Part shown: piece after piece, positions 22,634 through 33,683 of the stretch
Layout of the letters: each line of letters starts with the position of its first letter
Numbering within the stretch: the first letter of the stretch is position 1
Origin: Diplosphaera chodatii
Lineage: Eukaryota; Chlorophyta; Trebouxiophyceae; Prasiolales; Stichococcaceae
Length of the DNA: 64,000 nucleotides
Assembly: GCA_032358165.1 (NCBI GenBank)
Contig: JAALGY010000017.1
Location: 434,001 to 498,000, forward strand
Reading direction: 5' to 3'
Notes under the pieces: model-generated
Told to the model about the DNA's origin: nothing
Seen by the model: the letters and a program-made list of their open reading frames with translations, nothing else
Databases searched by the model: none
Made by a program: the position numbers and the translations under genes

Positions 22634-25600
22634 ATGGCTACCAGCACCGCCTCGAGGCCCGTGGCGTGGATCGCGGGCTGCGAGGCGGACATCCTAAGCC
22701 AGCCCATACGCAAGGTCAGCCCAGAACCCACCGGAGGCACGTGGAGTTCTTTGTCGCTGTCCGGCCCGCATGACGGCCGGACGACTGCGCAAAGCGCTTC
22801 TGAGCCCTTGACGTGCCCGTGGGTGATGTACGCCATGGCTCCCCGGCCGCCAGGCGTACTAAGCTTGGCTGCAGTGCAGATAGTGGTCCGTGCCCCGCAT
22901 GCAGAGCTACCCGTGGCGCGGCCTGACCGGCCACATGATGGCAAACAGCTGGAGCGCCTCCCAGCCGCTGTCTGCCGAGGTGGCGGCCCGCGGCGAGCCA
23001 GGGGCCCCACGCGAGGCTGGTGCAGAGGTGTGTGCACCCTGGCTGTCGCCATGCGTTGTACCCAGTTGAAGCTGCTGATTGACAGCCGATCAAAGCAGCT
23101 GGCGCACGATCCAGCCAAGCAATAATTGTCAAACGGACGCAGGGCCGCAGGCACCCGCAAGCCCCGTGCTGCAGTGCCCAGCTCATGCCGCAGTGCACCC
23201 GCTGACCGCCAGGCCGCGCCATGGTGGGCAACCTGCTCATGCTGCATGCAACAATCGTCAAGTAGCTTGGCGTGCAGGGCAAGGTGCACGGCGGCCACGG
23301 CGTCCCTCGCACGGCGTCGCTGCCGCAGCTCGCGGCGGGCGGCTCAGACGACGCCTCGCCCGAGGGCCGAGCCCACACCGCCCTGGCAAACTCCGCCTCG
23401 GCGCCGGCCGTGCCGCCCCCGGGCCTCGCGGGCGCGCAGCCCGCGGGCAGCGAGGAGGGCAGGGCCCCCCTGGCGGGCTCGTTGCCGGACGCCCTCCGCC
23501 CCTCCAGCGCGCCGCCCTCGTCCCACAGCCAGCCGGGCGCCCGCAGCTTCCGCTCGGCGACGGCTCCCGGGTTCCCCTCGTCTCCGGAGTGGCCAGGTAT
23601 GCTTGCTGCAAGCCAAGCCCTGTTCATGCGCATCATCAGTAGCCTGGCGGGTCGCCGCGCCGGGCCTGTGCGGCAGTGCAGACTGATCACTGTGCGTGCA
23701 GTCTGCAGCCTGTTGGAGAAGCCAATGAGCTCCAGCACTGTAGGCTGTCTGGCAAGTTGGGGTGATGCACTGCTGACACCCGCTCTGTGTGTGTCTTTCA
23801 GAGGCAGAGCCAGCCAGCAAGGGCATGCCAGCAGCCCCCATCCCGGCGCAGGCACTGGGCATACCCCACTTCGCCAGGTGCTGCCCGTGCATAGTCTCCA
23901 GTTTGCCTTGCATGCTTGGTATCTGGATGGCATTCCACCACATGCACATGCCAGGCCACACTAGTTCCTGCATTCGGCTCTGGCAGCTTGCGAGGGATGA
24001 GTGTGGCATGCAGTTTGCACACTGTATGGTGGTGGTCACACACTGTGATTTGTTAGTGTGCGACAATAACTGCTGTCATGACTTCCAGGCGCTCGACTGG
24101 CGATGGCAGCTACCGTCTGCAGCGCGCCCTGGGCAGCAGCGGTGACTACACTGGCGGCAAGAGCCACGGCAGCTGCTGTGCCCTGGACGCTCTCATCGGC
24201 AGCAGCTCCGACCCGGCCGTGAACAGGTCAGAATCACATGGTGTGTCTATGCATGTGGAGTGCATGCTTGCGCCTGTGGGATGCTGCATGATCCTTTCGG
24301 GAGCAAAATCAGAGTACTCAGGTCTTGTGGAGCCCAAGGAAGTATGCATGCTCACACGTGTGTGCGTGTATTGAAATCCAGCAAGCAGCATGGGAGCTAC
24401 AGCGCTCTCAGCATGCTGGCGAGCCAGGGCAATAGCGAGCTGTCGTCCCAGCTGCCGCCGCTGCCAGCAGCCGGCAGCTCCGTCGGATCCACCCTGTTTG
24501 GTCGCAACTTCCTGCGCCGTGGCACATCGGCAGACCTGGGCGCCTCGACCAATAATTGGGGCTGGCTGGGCCTTGGCAGCGGGAAGCAGCACAAGCAGCA
24601 GCAGCATCAGCAGGAGGCAGCGGCCGGCAGCCCGGGCGCCGATGCGATTCCGTCAGACGACGACCCCTCGTCTGACGGCCACCGGCTGCCGGCCGGCGCC
24701 TTTGATGAGCAGCTGGCGCCGCTGGCCACGGTAACGACCGCCAGCTTCCGTCCCTCCCGCAGCGTGAACGCCATTGGCAGCCTGAGCCCTGGCGCCCTGC
24801 AGCGGCCGCCGTCGCCAGCGGAGCAGCCGGCACTCCGCATTGCAACTGGCCGCCCCCGCTCACCCTCCATCGGCCAGCGCCTGTCCTCCGGCATCCCCTC
24901 AGGTGGGCTTCGGACGCTGCATCGTGGCAACACTTCCTGCTGTGACATGGTGGTTCTCCCGGCCATGCCACCCCACACTACCCCTGCCCAAAGCCCTCGT
25001 GCCTAGCTGAGCTCACCCGGTTCCCGTTGTGTTCTTCGTGCAGGCTCTGGGTCCCTGGGGGCGCTGCTGGCGCGGGAGGGCCGGGGCGCGCCCGCCGCCC
25101 CGCCGCTGCTGGGCGCCGCCACGCCGAAGCGGGGCAGCACGCTGTCGCGGGAGGCGTCTGTGGAGCTCCAGCACCCCCTGGAGCGCCACCAGCGCGGCAG
25201 CAGCGCCGCCCTCGCCGCCCTGGGCGGCAGCCTGCCCGGGTCCCCGGTGAGCTGTTGCCGGAAACCCAAAATAAAAAAAGATACAAAGGGTAAAAGATGA
25301 ACAAAAAAGGGGCACAAGAAGCCGCTGGTGGTGCATGCGTCTCATGCTGTGGGCGGTAAGTGTGATGTATGGGCCTGCTTCTCACACTTGTGCATGCTTA
25401 GAGGCAAACTTGGCAGTGGCTGAGTTAGCGTGCCTCGCCTGGTGCAGACGGTGTCGGCCGGCGGCGGGACCGGCAGCCGCCCGCAGAGTCCCTCGCCCCT
25501 GTCGCCCCAGCGCTCCGCCCCCACCCCGTACCAGCAGCAGCACTGGCAGCCCCCCTCGCCACAGCAGCAGCAGCAGAGGCAGCGGCGGGATTTCGAGCAG

Positions 25601-27716
25601 CCGCCGGTTGTGCGGTCCCCCAGGCGTGGCAGCGGCCGGCTGTCTGGCAACTTCGGCAACCTGAGGTGCGCCCGTCACGCTTTCCCCTCCCTGCGCGGCT
25701 CTGAAGCTTCGAAGTGCACGTTACTGCAGGTGCAGGTTGCATCTGCAATGTGAGGTTGCCACTGCCGCGTCTAAAGTCCCCTTGCTGGTGTCGGATGGTG
25801 TGCTACCGCACAGATGACATTGCACGCGTGTGCTCAACCCCTGGTGTGATTGTAGTTGGACCTTGTGGGCCAAGCTTGATCACCTGCTACTGCTATGCAC
25901 TGAGCATGCTCCTGTGCTGCAGGGTGTCTACATCCCCGGGCGAGCAGACGAGCAGCGCCCTCGGGCTGCTGTCGGCTGCGGCCACTCAGCTGCAGGGTGG
26001 AGCCCGCGGCCGCCGCAGCTTTGCCAGCAAGTCCGTCGGCAGCTCGTCATCGCCCCCTCTGCCTCGGTGCGGCATTGCCGCTGCCCATGCCCACAACGCC
26101 AGCAGTCTGAGGGGTGGCACTGTCACCACAAGGGGAAGGCCACATGCAGTATCCTACACTCTCTGCAGCCTTCATGTAGCCTGTGCTCCCAGCGTGACAT
26201 TGCCGCAATCCCGTGGTGGTACCCCAAACGAGTTTGATGGTATCTCATGGAGAACTATTTAAGGGCGCAGTTCCCCTGCCGGTCTGGGTGGCATCCATTC
26301 AGGTCACCGGCCATCACGCTGAGCAGATCTGTTGACCTCAGCAAGAAGTCTGCCATGGCTTGACCTGAGCTCCTCTGCAGCAGGGCCTGGGCCGCAGCAG
26401 CAGCGGGTCGATGGCGCTGGAGGCCAGCGGCCTGCAGCGCTCGGCGCCCGGCAGCGGCTCCACGAGCGCCAGCGGCTCCACCGATTGGTCCTCCCGCTTC
26501 GGCAGCCTGTCCGCCGACAGCCTGCGCCCCCTGCCCCCCGCAGGTGCTGACACCTTCGCAATACTCCAACAGCAGCAAAGCCACCTGTGTACTGCTGCCT
26601 CCGCCTTGTGGCATTCGCAGCTGTCGGCACCTGGTTTAGTTGGCAGTCATGTGGCATCTCTCGGCTTCTGGCTAGTTTGCAACTGGACATGCTGCCAGTT
26701 CCACAACAACTTTGTGGAGTAGGCTCCCGCAAGAGCGACGCGGTCACCCGGTTGTCAGGGTGCCATGTGCAATCAGATTGCCTCAAGCTTTGTCTCCATC
26801 ACTGCAGAGCAAGAGCGCACCATGAAGGCCGGCAACCGCCGGGGGTCGGGGCCCCTGTCCGCCAGCCTGCTCCTGGGCCTGCTGCCCACGTCCCCCACCT
26901 CTCCGCCAACACTGAGCTTCCAGGTCCGCTCCTCGACCTGCACTCTGCTGTAATGCCCCAATTCATTTCGTGTGCAACCTGCCGAACTTGCTCCCGTACA
27001 CGCTTGCGGCGCCTCGCTGCTCTCGACCTACCGGAAGCGTGTTCTGGGGTTTGCAACACTTGTACTGTGTCGCGTGATGAGCTCCCATGCAGTGACCATC
27101 TCAGAGCCGCGACGGGGCTTTTGCGTCTGCTGCACAGGATGTGGAGCAGCGGCCGTTCGTGGACCAGGCTGCAGGCAGCAGCAAACCGTCGAGCCCGCCA
27201 CAGCGTGTGCCGCTGCCGGCGCCGCACGCGGCGGCGGCAGCACTGCAGCGGGCCACCCTGCAGCACCCGCAGGGCGCCAGCCCCAGGCCCTTTGGCTCGC
27301 TGGTGTCGGACGCGGCGCTGGGCCACGCGTCGCAGGAGGCGGCGCTGCAGGGGGGCGAGCCGCCAGCCGCCGGCGCCGCGGCTGCCGTCGTTGAGGATGC
27401 ACCGCTGGGCCAGCAGCAGGCAGAGGAGTCGGGTGTGCAGTCGTCTTTCGGGTCTATTATCCTGGCGGTGGACCCGGCGGCTGCGCCAAAGGACAAGGCA
27501 GCGGCAGCGGCCATTGCGGCCCACCCTGTAGCGGCGCCGACCTCGCCGCACCACCCCATACACCGCCGTGACAGCGGCGGCCACCACTCGCACAGCGCGC
27601 CGTTGACAATGGCAGTCAAGGTGGTGCCCCGCGTTGGGGAGGCGGACGACACAGGGCCGCTGCGCTCCCGCTTCACTAGTCTGCCCACGCACCTGGACGC
27701 GATCACCGAGAAGTGA
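22634..27716 (+). CDS. Ser/Pro/Gly-rich protein with many R-x-x-S sites, function unknown
   Basis: I do not recognise a family. Supported exons: 22634-22714, 22905-23027, 23278-23596, 23802-23877, 24089-24226, 24382-24902, 25044-25246, 25448-25665, 25923 to 26034 (or 26066), 26381-26543, 26808-26923 and 27138-27716 (stop TGA). All join in phase except around 26034-26381. There, donor 26035 (GTCGGC) keeps the frame and gives about 882 residues, whereas the better-looking donor at 26067 does not. The chain is mostly disordered, but basic-directed phospho-site motifs recur about a dozen times: PRTASLPQ, RRGTSADL, KRGSTLSREAS, SPRRGSGRLSG, NRRGSGPLS, HRRDSGG. The N-terminus (MATSTASRPVAWIAG, then SYPWRGLTGHMM) and the C-terminus (LRSRFTSLPTHLDAITEK) look more ordered. 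Likely a phospho-regulated scaffold; inference only. Confidence 0.62.
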
Positions 27717-29058
27717 GGCGGCGGCGGCGGGGCGGCAGTGGCGGCGGCAGCAGCGGTGGCGCCATCGGACTACAGATGGCTGGGGGAGGTCTCGAGCACC
27801 GGAATCCCGCAACAATCCCACTCTCCCCAGTTGACGGACCCCACCGCAGTGGAGCGATCCAGCCACTCACAGGCGGTTTGCCGCTGCCGCTCAGTCACAC
27901 ACCTATACATCAGCTGCCAGCGCTGTTGCCATGTGTATCGACCACCGACAGCTGCTGGTGAGCGGCACTGCTGCGCATGGACAGCACCAGCAGCTGCCAC
28001 AATAATGTTGTACACACCAGGGGATGCAGCCTGTGCCATCAATGCCATTTGGGTGACATAACTGGAGACGGCCTAGGGTCAGGTCAGAGGGTACATGTCA
28101 GCATGCTGATTTAGGTCTGTCGGCTTGGACATCGCAGTTATAGCTGCGAACTGGTTGGGGCGCCCCCTTCTTGGAGGCAGCTGGACACAGCGCAAACGGC
28201 GTCGCATTGTCTGCTTGATTGGTTCTTGGCGTTAGGGACGTGAGGCACAGATCGGGTTTCCCACACTTGCGCTTGGACACAGCATTGGTGTTGCACTTGG
28301 CACGCAAATGGGGTTCGGCGCAGGCCACAACATGCCGCATCACCATATTTCATGGGCCACGACCCTGGTGTGTAGGGTCGTGTGCGTGTTCCTTGGTTGA
28401 TACCACCCCACATATATCTGGCAAATCTGGCGCCCCAGCAACTGGGTGTTGCGCCGTAATCCGCAGCCATGTACCTGTGTGCTTGCTTCAAGTGCTGTCA
28501 CTAGCCTAGGATTGACTTGCAATGCTGTAGTGTACGTAGTTGTAACCTCAGACACTGCACCAGACAACAGCGGAAACTCTGAACCATACAAAGCACCAAC
28601 GGACACCTCTGAGAAACGTTGTGCAGCAAGAGCAATTGTGGCCAGAATGCCAGCAAAGTGAAAACAGCTTGCAGGCAGTACCGGTAATGGCTGCAGCAGA
28701 ACCTGCATTGACGCTGGTGTACAGTCGAAGGTTGCACGCGTTACCTGATCTAGCAGCTACATGTGCTGACCAGCGCTGACAATACGGAGCACCCGTCCGC
28801 CGTCACTGCTGCAACTTGAGCCGCCCCGACGTGCAGTTCGCAGGCGATCCTGCTTCCCAGTCGCCCAAGGCAGCACTGACCAAGCCTCGCAAGTTGCTGC
28901 TGGCCGCAGCATCTGGTGCGAAAGATGCCTCTGCTCGTTGCCAGCTGCCCCCAGTGCTGCAAGCATGCAGTCCGGCACACTGTCCAGCAACGCGATCACC
29001 GCCTGCCGATGCCGCCGCCCCGCCCTGCCGCCCTGACGCTGCAAACCCAAAGCTTGTC
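27717..29058. other. Convergent 3' intergenic region, Ser-rich gene / MFS transporter
   Basis: Two tail-to-tail 3' UTRs are expected here. A plus-strand TGTAA at 28541-28545 is a candidate polyadenylation signal for the Ser-rich gene. No coding exon, RNA gene or transposon is supported. Confidence 0.45.
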
Positions 29059-32000
29059 CTAGATTGCCACTGCCGGCGCGTCGGCCGGAGGCAGGTACAG
29101 CCCGCGGCTGCCCTCGCCGGCGAGGCACGCGAACAGGGCAGCCGCCGCCAGCAGCAGGGCCGCGTCCGCCGCCAGCGCCCAGCGGACGGTGCTAAAGTCC
29201 GCCAGCAGCCCCAGCATCGGCGGCCCAAACAGCATGCCTGCAGTTGCGCAACCTCCGCTCATCCACATGCTGACAGCAGGCTCTCGAAGGCCGGACTGCA
29301 GGGTGACAAGCTGCCCAAGCATTGGGGCTGAGCCTGTTGCTGAAGCAGCCCACCAGTCCAGCCCCGCAGCCAACGGCGGGAACAGCGTTCCACAGCATCG
29401 CTTCAGGGTTCAAGGGGCGCAGGCAGTGCCCCACCGAGGTCGCCGGCGCAGCGCAGCAGCCCGATGCCGACGCCGCGTGACGCCGGCGGCAGCACATCCA
29501 GGGCATACGCCACGAGCGCCGCCGACCGCAGCGCGTTGCCCACCCCGTACAGCGCAGCCGCGCAGTACAGCGCCGCCCGGCTGCCTGCGGGAGCAGGGTG
29601 CACAGCAGCGGCTCAGGATGTGCATGGGTGCTGCTGGGCGTCATGAGTGCTGAACTGAGACTGCTGCCCTCTCATCGCAGGTCAGGATGCACGAGACCAG
29701 GCTGCACATCGGAGGTGTGAGGGAGGGGCAGTGCCCTTGCTGAGAGTATTCATGCACACAGAAGGGAGGACAGCTGGAGGCAACCGGCATCCAGTTGCAT
29801 AGTCGTGCTTGGAGGCTGCTGCTTCTGTCACACCTGGAGCCTGCACACAGCGAGCATGGCGTGAGGCATCGCAGTGCATCATCGCCGCAGGTCGAGGAGA
29901 CTCACGGGCGGCGGCCATGGCAAGCATCGCGGCGGCCTCGGCGGCGAGACCCGGCAGGATGGCAGCCTTGCGGCTGAAGCGATCCGCCAGCGCCGCCGCC
30001 GGCAGCGTGCACAGCAGCGTCGCCAGCGCGCGCGCCCCGAACATCAGCCCTGTGGTGGCGGCGTGAAATATATGCACGGCGCTGGATGTTCGGTCCGTCA
30101 GGGCCATCTGGCTGGCCTGTGACCCCTCACGCACCTCAGCCGGACACAGCACAGATGCTGTACTTGACACCGCCCGTGCCGCGCACTGGGCCCGTCATGC
30201 CAGGCTTAGCATCAGGTCTGGGCGGCAAGGCGGCAGGACGGTGCGTACCTATGGAGCCGTGGTGCATGTGCCACTCCGCGCGCGCCAGCAGCGGCAGCAG
30301 CGTCGCCTTGCCGCCCTTCACCGTGGCCATGATCGCAATGTTGACCTGCGCGCACGGCTGGCGGGCTGCTCAGCACACCTCAGCAGAAGCGTAGGCCGAG
30401 CCGCGCTGCGTCATGGATGCACAGCTGGGCACAGCAAGCCCCACCTGCACCGCACGCAGCATCGCGCCTCTGCAGGCAGTAGGCGCACGAGTGCTCAGCT
30501 GTCCCGTCATGGCAGCCGCGCGACGACAGCCCGGGCACGATGCAGCAGCGCACCCACCAGCGCGAGGGCGCAGAAGTCCAGGCTGCCGAGGATGGCGAGC
30601 CAGCCGGCGGGCGGCCACCGCCGGTCCGGCTGCCGTCCCAGGCGGCGCCCCGCTGCGCTGCCGTCGGCGCCGTCCCACCCCGGAGCCACAGGGGCTCCCG
30701 CCGCATCTGCTGGCGGCTGCAGCCCAGGGGCTGACGCCGCCGCCGCTGACGTGTCTGCCTGCTGCTTGCTGCTGTCCGCCCACTGCCTGCTGCCGCCGCC
30801 GTTGTCTGGACCGTGCGTAGTGTCCCCCGCCAGCAGCGGCAGCAGCCTCGACCCAGAGTCCCGCCGCCCCTCGGGCGGGTGCTGCTCCGCCTGCCGCCAG
30901 CCGGCCCACTTGCGCCACCCCTGCCGCTGCCGCGGGCGCTGCTGAGCCTCGGCTGAGGCCCGGCCGCGGGCTGTCTCCGGCAGCGCAGATGCTGCGACGG
31001 CCGCCGCACACACCGCCGCTGCTGCCGACACGAAGAATGGCATCCTGCATGTCAAGACGAGACGCTGGTGCGGTAGCGTTGCACAGAATACAAGCAACTA
31101 CACAGCATCTGACTGCAAGCACAGAGTGGTGATGCATACACCGGCGTTCTTTTGGCTTGAGCAGAACCTGCAGAAGGCAAGGCGCAACGAGGAAGGGCAG
31201 GTCTACGGTGCAGTGTCGTGGAATGGTAAAACCCTCAAACCCCGAACCTGAGGCCGGCCACATCTGCGAGCGCGCCGCCCAGGGGCGGACCCAGCAGCGA
31301 CCCCAGGCGGGCCACCACCTGTGTGCGTTTGTCTCGGCAGATATCAGATCTGTCATTTTTGACATGTGAAGTCTGAGACAGAGGCCGCGATGGTGAGCGT
31401 CGTGCTCAAATCGGGAACACTGGACGCAACTGGAAACAACTGTTCAGACCATCCGTTCTGCTGGTCCTTACAGCGGCATCGACGCTGGACACATCAGCAT
31501 CCAAACCGATCTGGCTGCCATCGGGTGAGCGGGTCTGGGTGGCCCCAAGCCATGAGCACTCTGGAGTTCAGCATTCCAGACGCGCCTGGTCGGCGGCCAG
31601 GGTGCGGGCGCGGGAGGGTCTGAAATCTAGTCCACCCTGGAGTCAATGGAACTGGTAGTCTCCAGCGGCACCTGGTTGGCGGCCAGGGTGCGGGCGCGGG
31701 TGGCGGGTGCGCTGACGTCGGCCAGCGACAGCTCCAGCCCCGCCCACTCCCCCGCGGCGCCCGCCCCCTTCACCGCCCACGCCGCCACCAGCGCCGGGTA
31801 GCTGGGCGCCAGGCCGCCACCCACCTTGCCTGCCGGCGGGGCCAATGGTCTTCACACTGAGTAGTGGCCCTGGCAGGGGGGCGCTTTCTAGGTGCCGACT
31901 GAGCAGGCAACAAAACCCGAAAATTGCAGGGCTGTGCTATCCATAGACGCCTCCAAGTGGTGCGCAGTGGTGCAAGCCGGTGGCGCAAGCCAGCCGTGGC

Positions 32001-32884
32001 TTCACAGCTGTTGGCGTGGTCGACAGCCACAAGCACTTTGCTCTGAAGGGTGATGGCACCTAGCGCCATGAGCAGCGGGGCGCCAATGAGCAGCACGCGC
32101 CGCCCGCAGCGGTCCGCTAGCAGGCCCGCCGGCACGTTGCACGCCAGCCGCGCGCACGCAAAGGCTGAAAACACGCCGCCGACGCGCAAGCCGCCCCTCG
32201 CGTGGCTGTGGCCGAAGCTCTGCACAGGGGCAACGCACCGCACATGCCAGCTGTTCTTCAGCTGCGCGTCTTCCATGAGGTGCACACTGAAGTGGGGGCG
32301 CTTCATCCTGCATGATGCGAGGTGCGCACCCTGACGAAGGAGGGGAACACGGCGGCCAGCGAGGTGTGGCTGACCGCCATGAGAGCTGCAAATGCTGCGA
32401 GCGATGCAACGCGCTCGTCGGCCTCGCCGCAGCAGCCCCGTAGCAGCCGCCGCCAGTGCGTCGCGGACTCCTCAGCACCGCCGTGCACTGGCGCCAGCGA
32501 ATTGTCTGGCAGGATGCTGCTGTCGGATGCACCCCACTCGTCGGCGCTGCTGCTGCCGCCGCTGCCAATGTCTCCGCCCTGCGGCAGGCCTGCGTTGGCC
32601 AGCCGTCCTGCTGCTGCCGGCGTGACAGTGAGCTGCGGAGGCTGCATGTGTCCCAGCTCCAGGGCGGCCCACGGCGCACGGCCGCGGCCACCAGACGCTC
32701 CGGCAGCTGCCGGCCATGGCGGCTCCGCTGCAGGCTCAGCCTGCGGCCGCTGCTGCGGAGGGAGGCGATCTGCAGGCTCCTGAGGGCTTGCACGCGCATG
32801 ATGCGCCGCTGGCAGACCGCCTTTGCGCAATGCATCAGCTGGCGCGGCGGCAGGCTTTGGTGCCGCTGCCGATGTGCCATGCAT
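29059..32884 (-). CDS. Major facilitator superfamily transporter, 12 TM with long central loop
   Basis: Predicted 666-residue membrane transporter from nine phase-consistent exons in transcript order: 32884-32330, 32219-32060, 31829-31672, 31318-31248, 31044-30558, 30345-30249, 30049-29906, 29584-29435, 29237-29059. About 150 disordered residues precede TM1 (ASLAAFAALMAVSHTSL). The MFS motif A is clear after TM2 (GLLADRCGRRVLL, residues 217-229) and again in the C-terminal half after TM8 (ALADRFSRKAAIL, about 529). TM5 has GSLLGPPLGGALAD, and TM6 ends in the frequent MFS sequence ALPET. TM7 follows a hydrophilic loop of about 120 residues rich in Arg, Gln and Gly. Substrate is unknown; nothing in the sequence separates sugar, drug or organic-anion porters. 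The start at 32884 is the only long in-frame ATG. The intron after exon 3 carries a duplicate of the exon end. Confidence 0.85.
31588..31700 (-). repeat. Tandem duplication of an MFS exon 3' end plus 5' splice site
   Basis: Bases 31588-31617, within an intron, repeat 31671-31700 (the last coding bases of exon 3 and the first base of its donor) with one mismatch in 30 at an 83-bp offset. Weaker similarity continues to the left (CTGGAGT at both sites). The layout is the same as in HST: the copy lies just downstream of the real exon end in the transcript. Confidence 0.8.
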
Positions 32885-33683
32885 GCTGGGTTCAGGACCC
32901 GGTCACCGCGCTGAGTCTGGCAAGGCCACGTGTAGTACAGATTGTTGACAGCGTCTGCGGCATTGCCGCATGCATGCTGGTGCAGCTGATGATGGAGGCT
33001 GCCGCAGCGAATGGCACCTGGCGCCTACCCACCAGCAGCCAAGCAGCGGCGGGCGCGAGGTAGTTGCCTGCACACTAAGTGGCCTATGTATGACGGTTTG
33101 AAGACTGTGTCGCGCCACAGTAGCGTCTGAACCGCTGAGCTGACTTCAGCTTGTTACAAGGTCTGTGAGATGACCTGCACTACAACACCTGCCCAGCGCA
33201 AGCCGCTGGTTGGCGGGGGCGCTGTGATCAGCAAGCACGACAGGCATGACCGTGGAAGGCCTTTGAATAGCTGCTGCAAAACGGACCAGTGCCTGGGCAT
33301 CCCGAACCCTGCTATCTCTTTTCGGCCTCCAGCTGGTGACTAATGGCTGCCATCTGGCAAGCTGTTGCTCGAATGCTCTGATTGAAGCACAGCTGGCTTG
33401 ACTACTGGAATGACGCAGCGTGTGGGTGAAATCTAACGAGTGCTTCTGATCAATACTATCGGCGGCCACCATTAGATACTGCGAGACATAACGCGCGTTG
33501 CTAGAACACCACATCAAAGCAGTGGTCAGACACACCGCGTGCAGTTGACCTTGCTGAACATGCTTATTGTATACAGAAGAGGGAGCAACAACTAGACCTG
33601 GTATACACATGGCGCGAATGTGCTCTAGCTGTACATACTGTGCATGGCAGGTAGATTTGCATCATCATTATCCTCTATCCAGC
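32885..33683. other. Gap between MFS start and the 3' end of the coiled-coil gene
   Basis: About 800 bp holding the MFS promoter and the 3' UTR of the next minus-strand gene. A minus-strand TGTAA (TTACA at 33154-33158) is a possible polyadenylation signal for the coiled-coil gene. No exon is supported. Confidence 0.45.

Noticed and set aside
22716..23933. Minus-strand open frame of 405 codons
   Set aside because: Runs across both exons and introns of the plus-strand Ser-rich gene without respecting its splice sites and has Arg/Ala/Pro composition typical of antisense GC-rich DNA.
26799..27866. Minus-strand open frame of 355 codons
   Set aside because: Antisense to the last two exons of the Ser-rich gene; very Arg-rich shadow composition.
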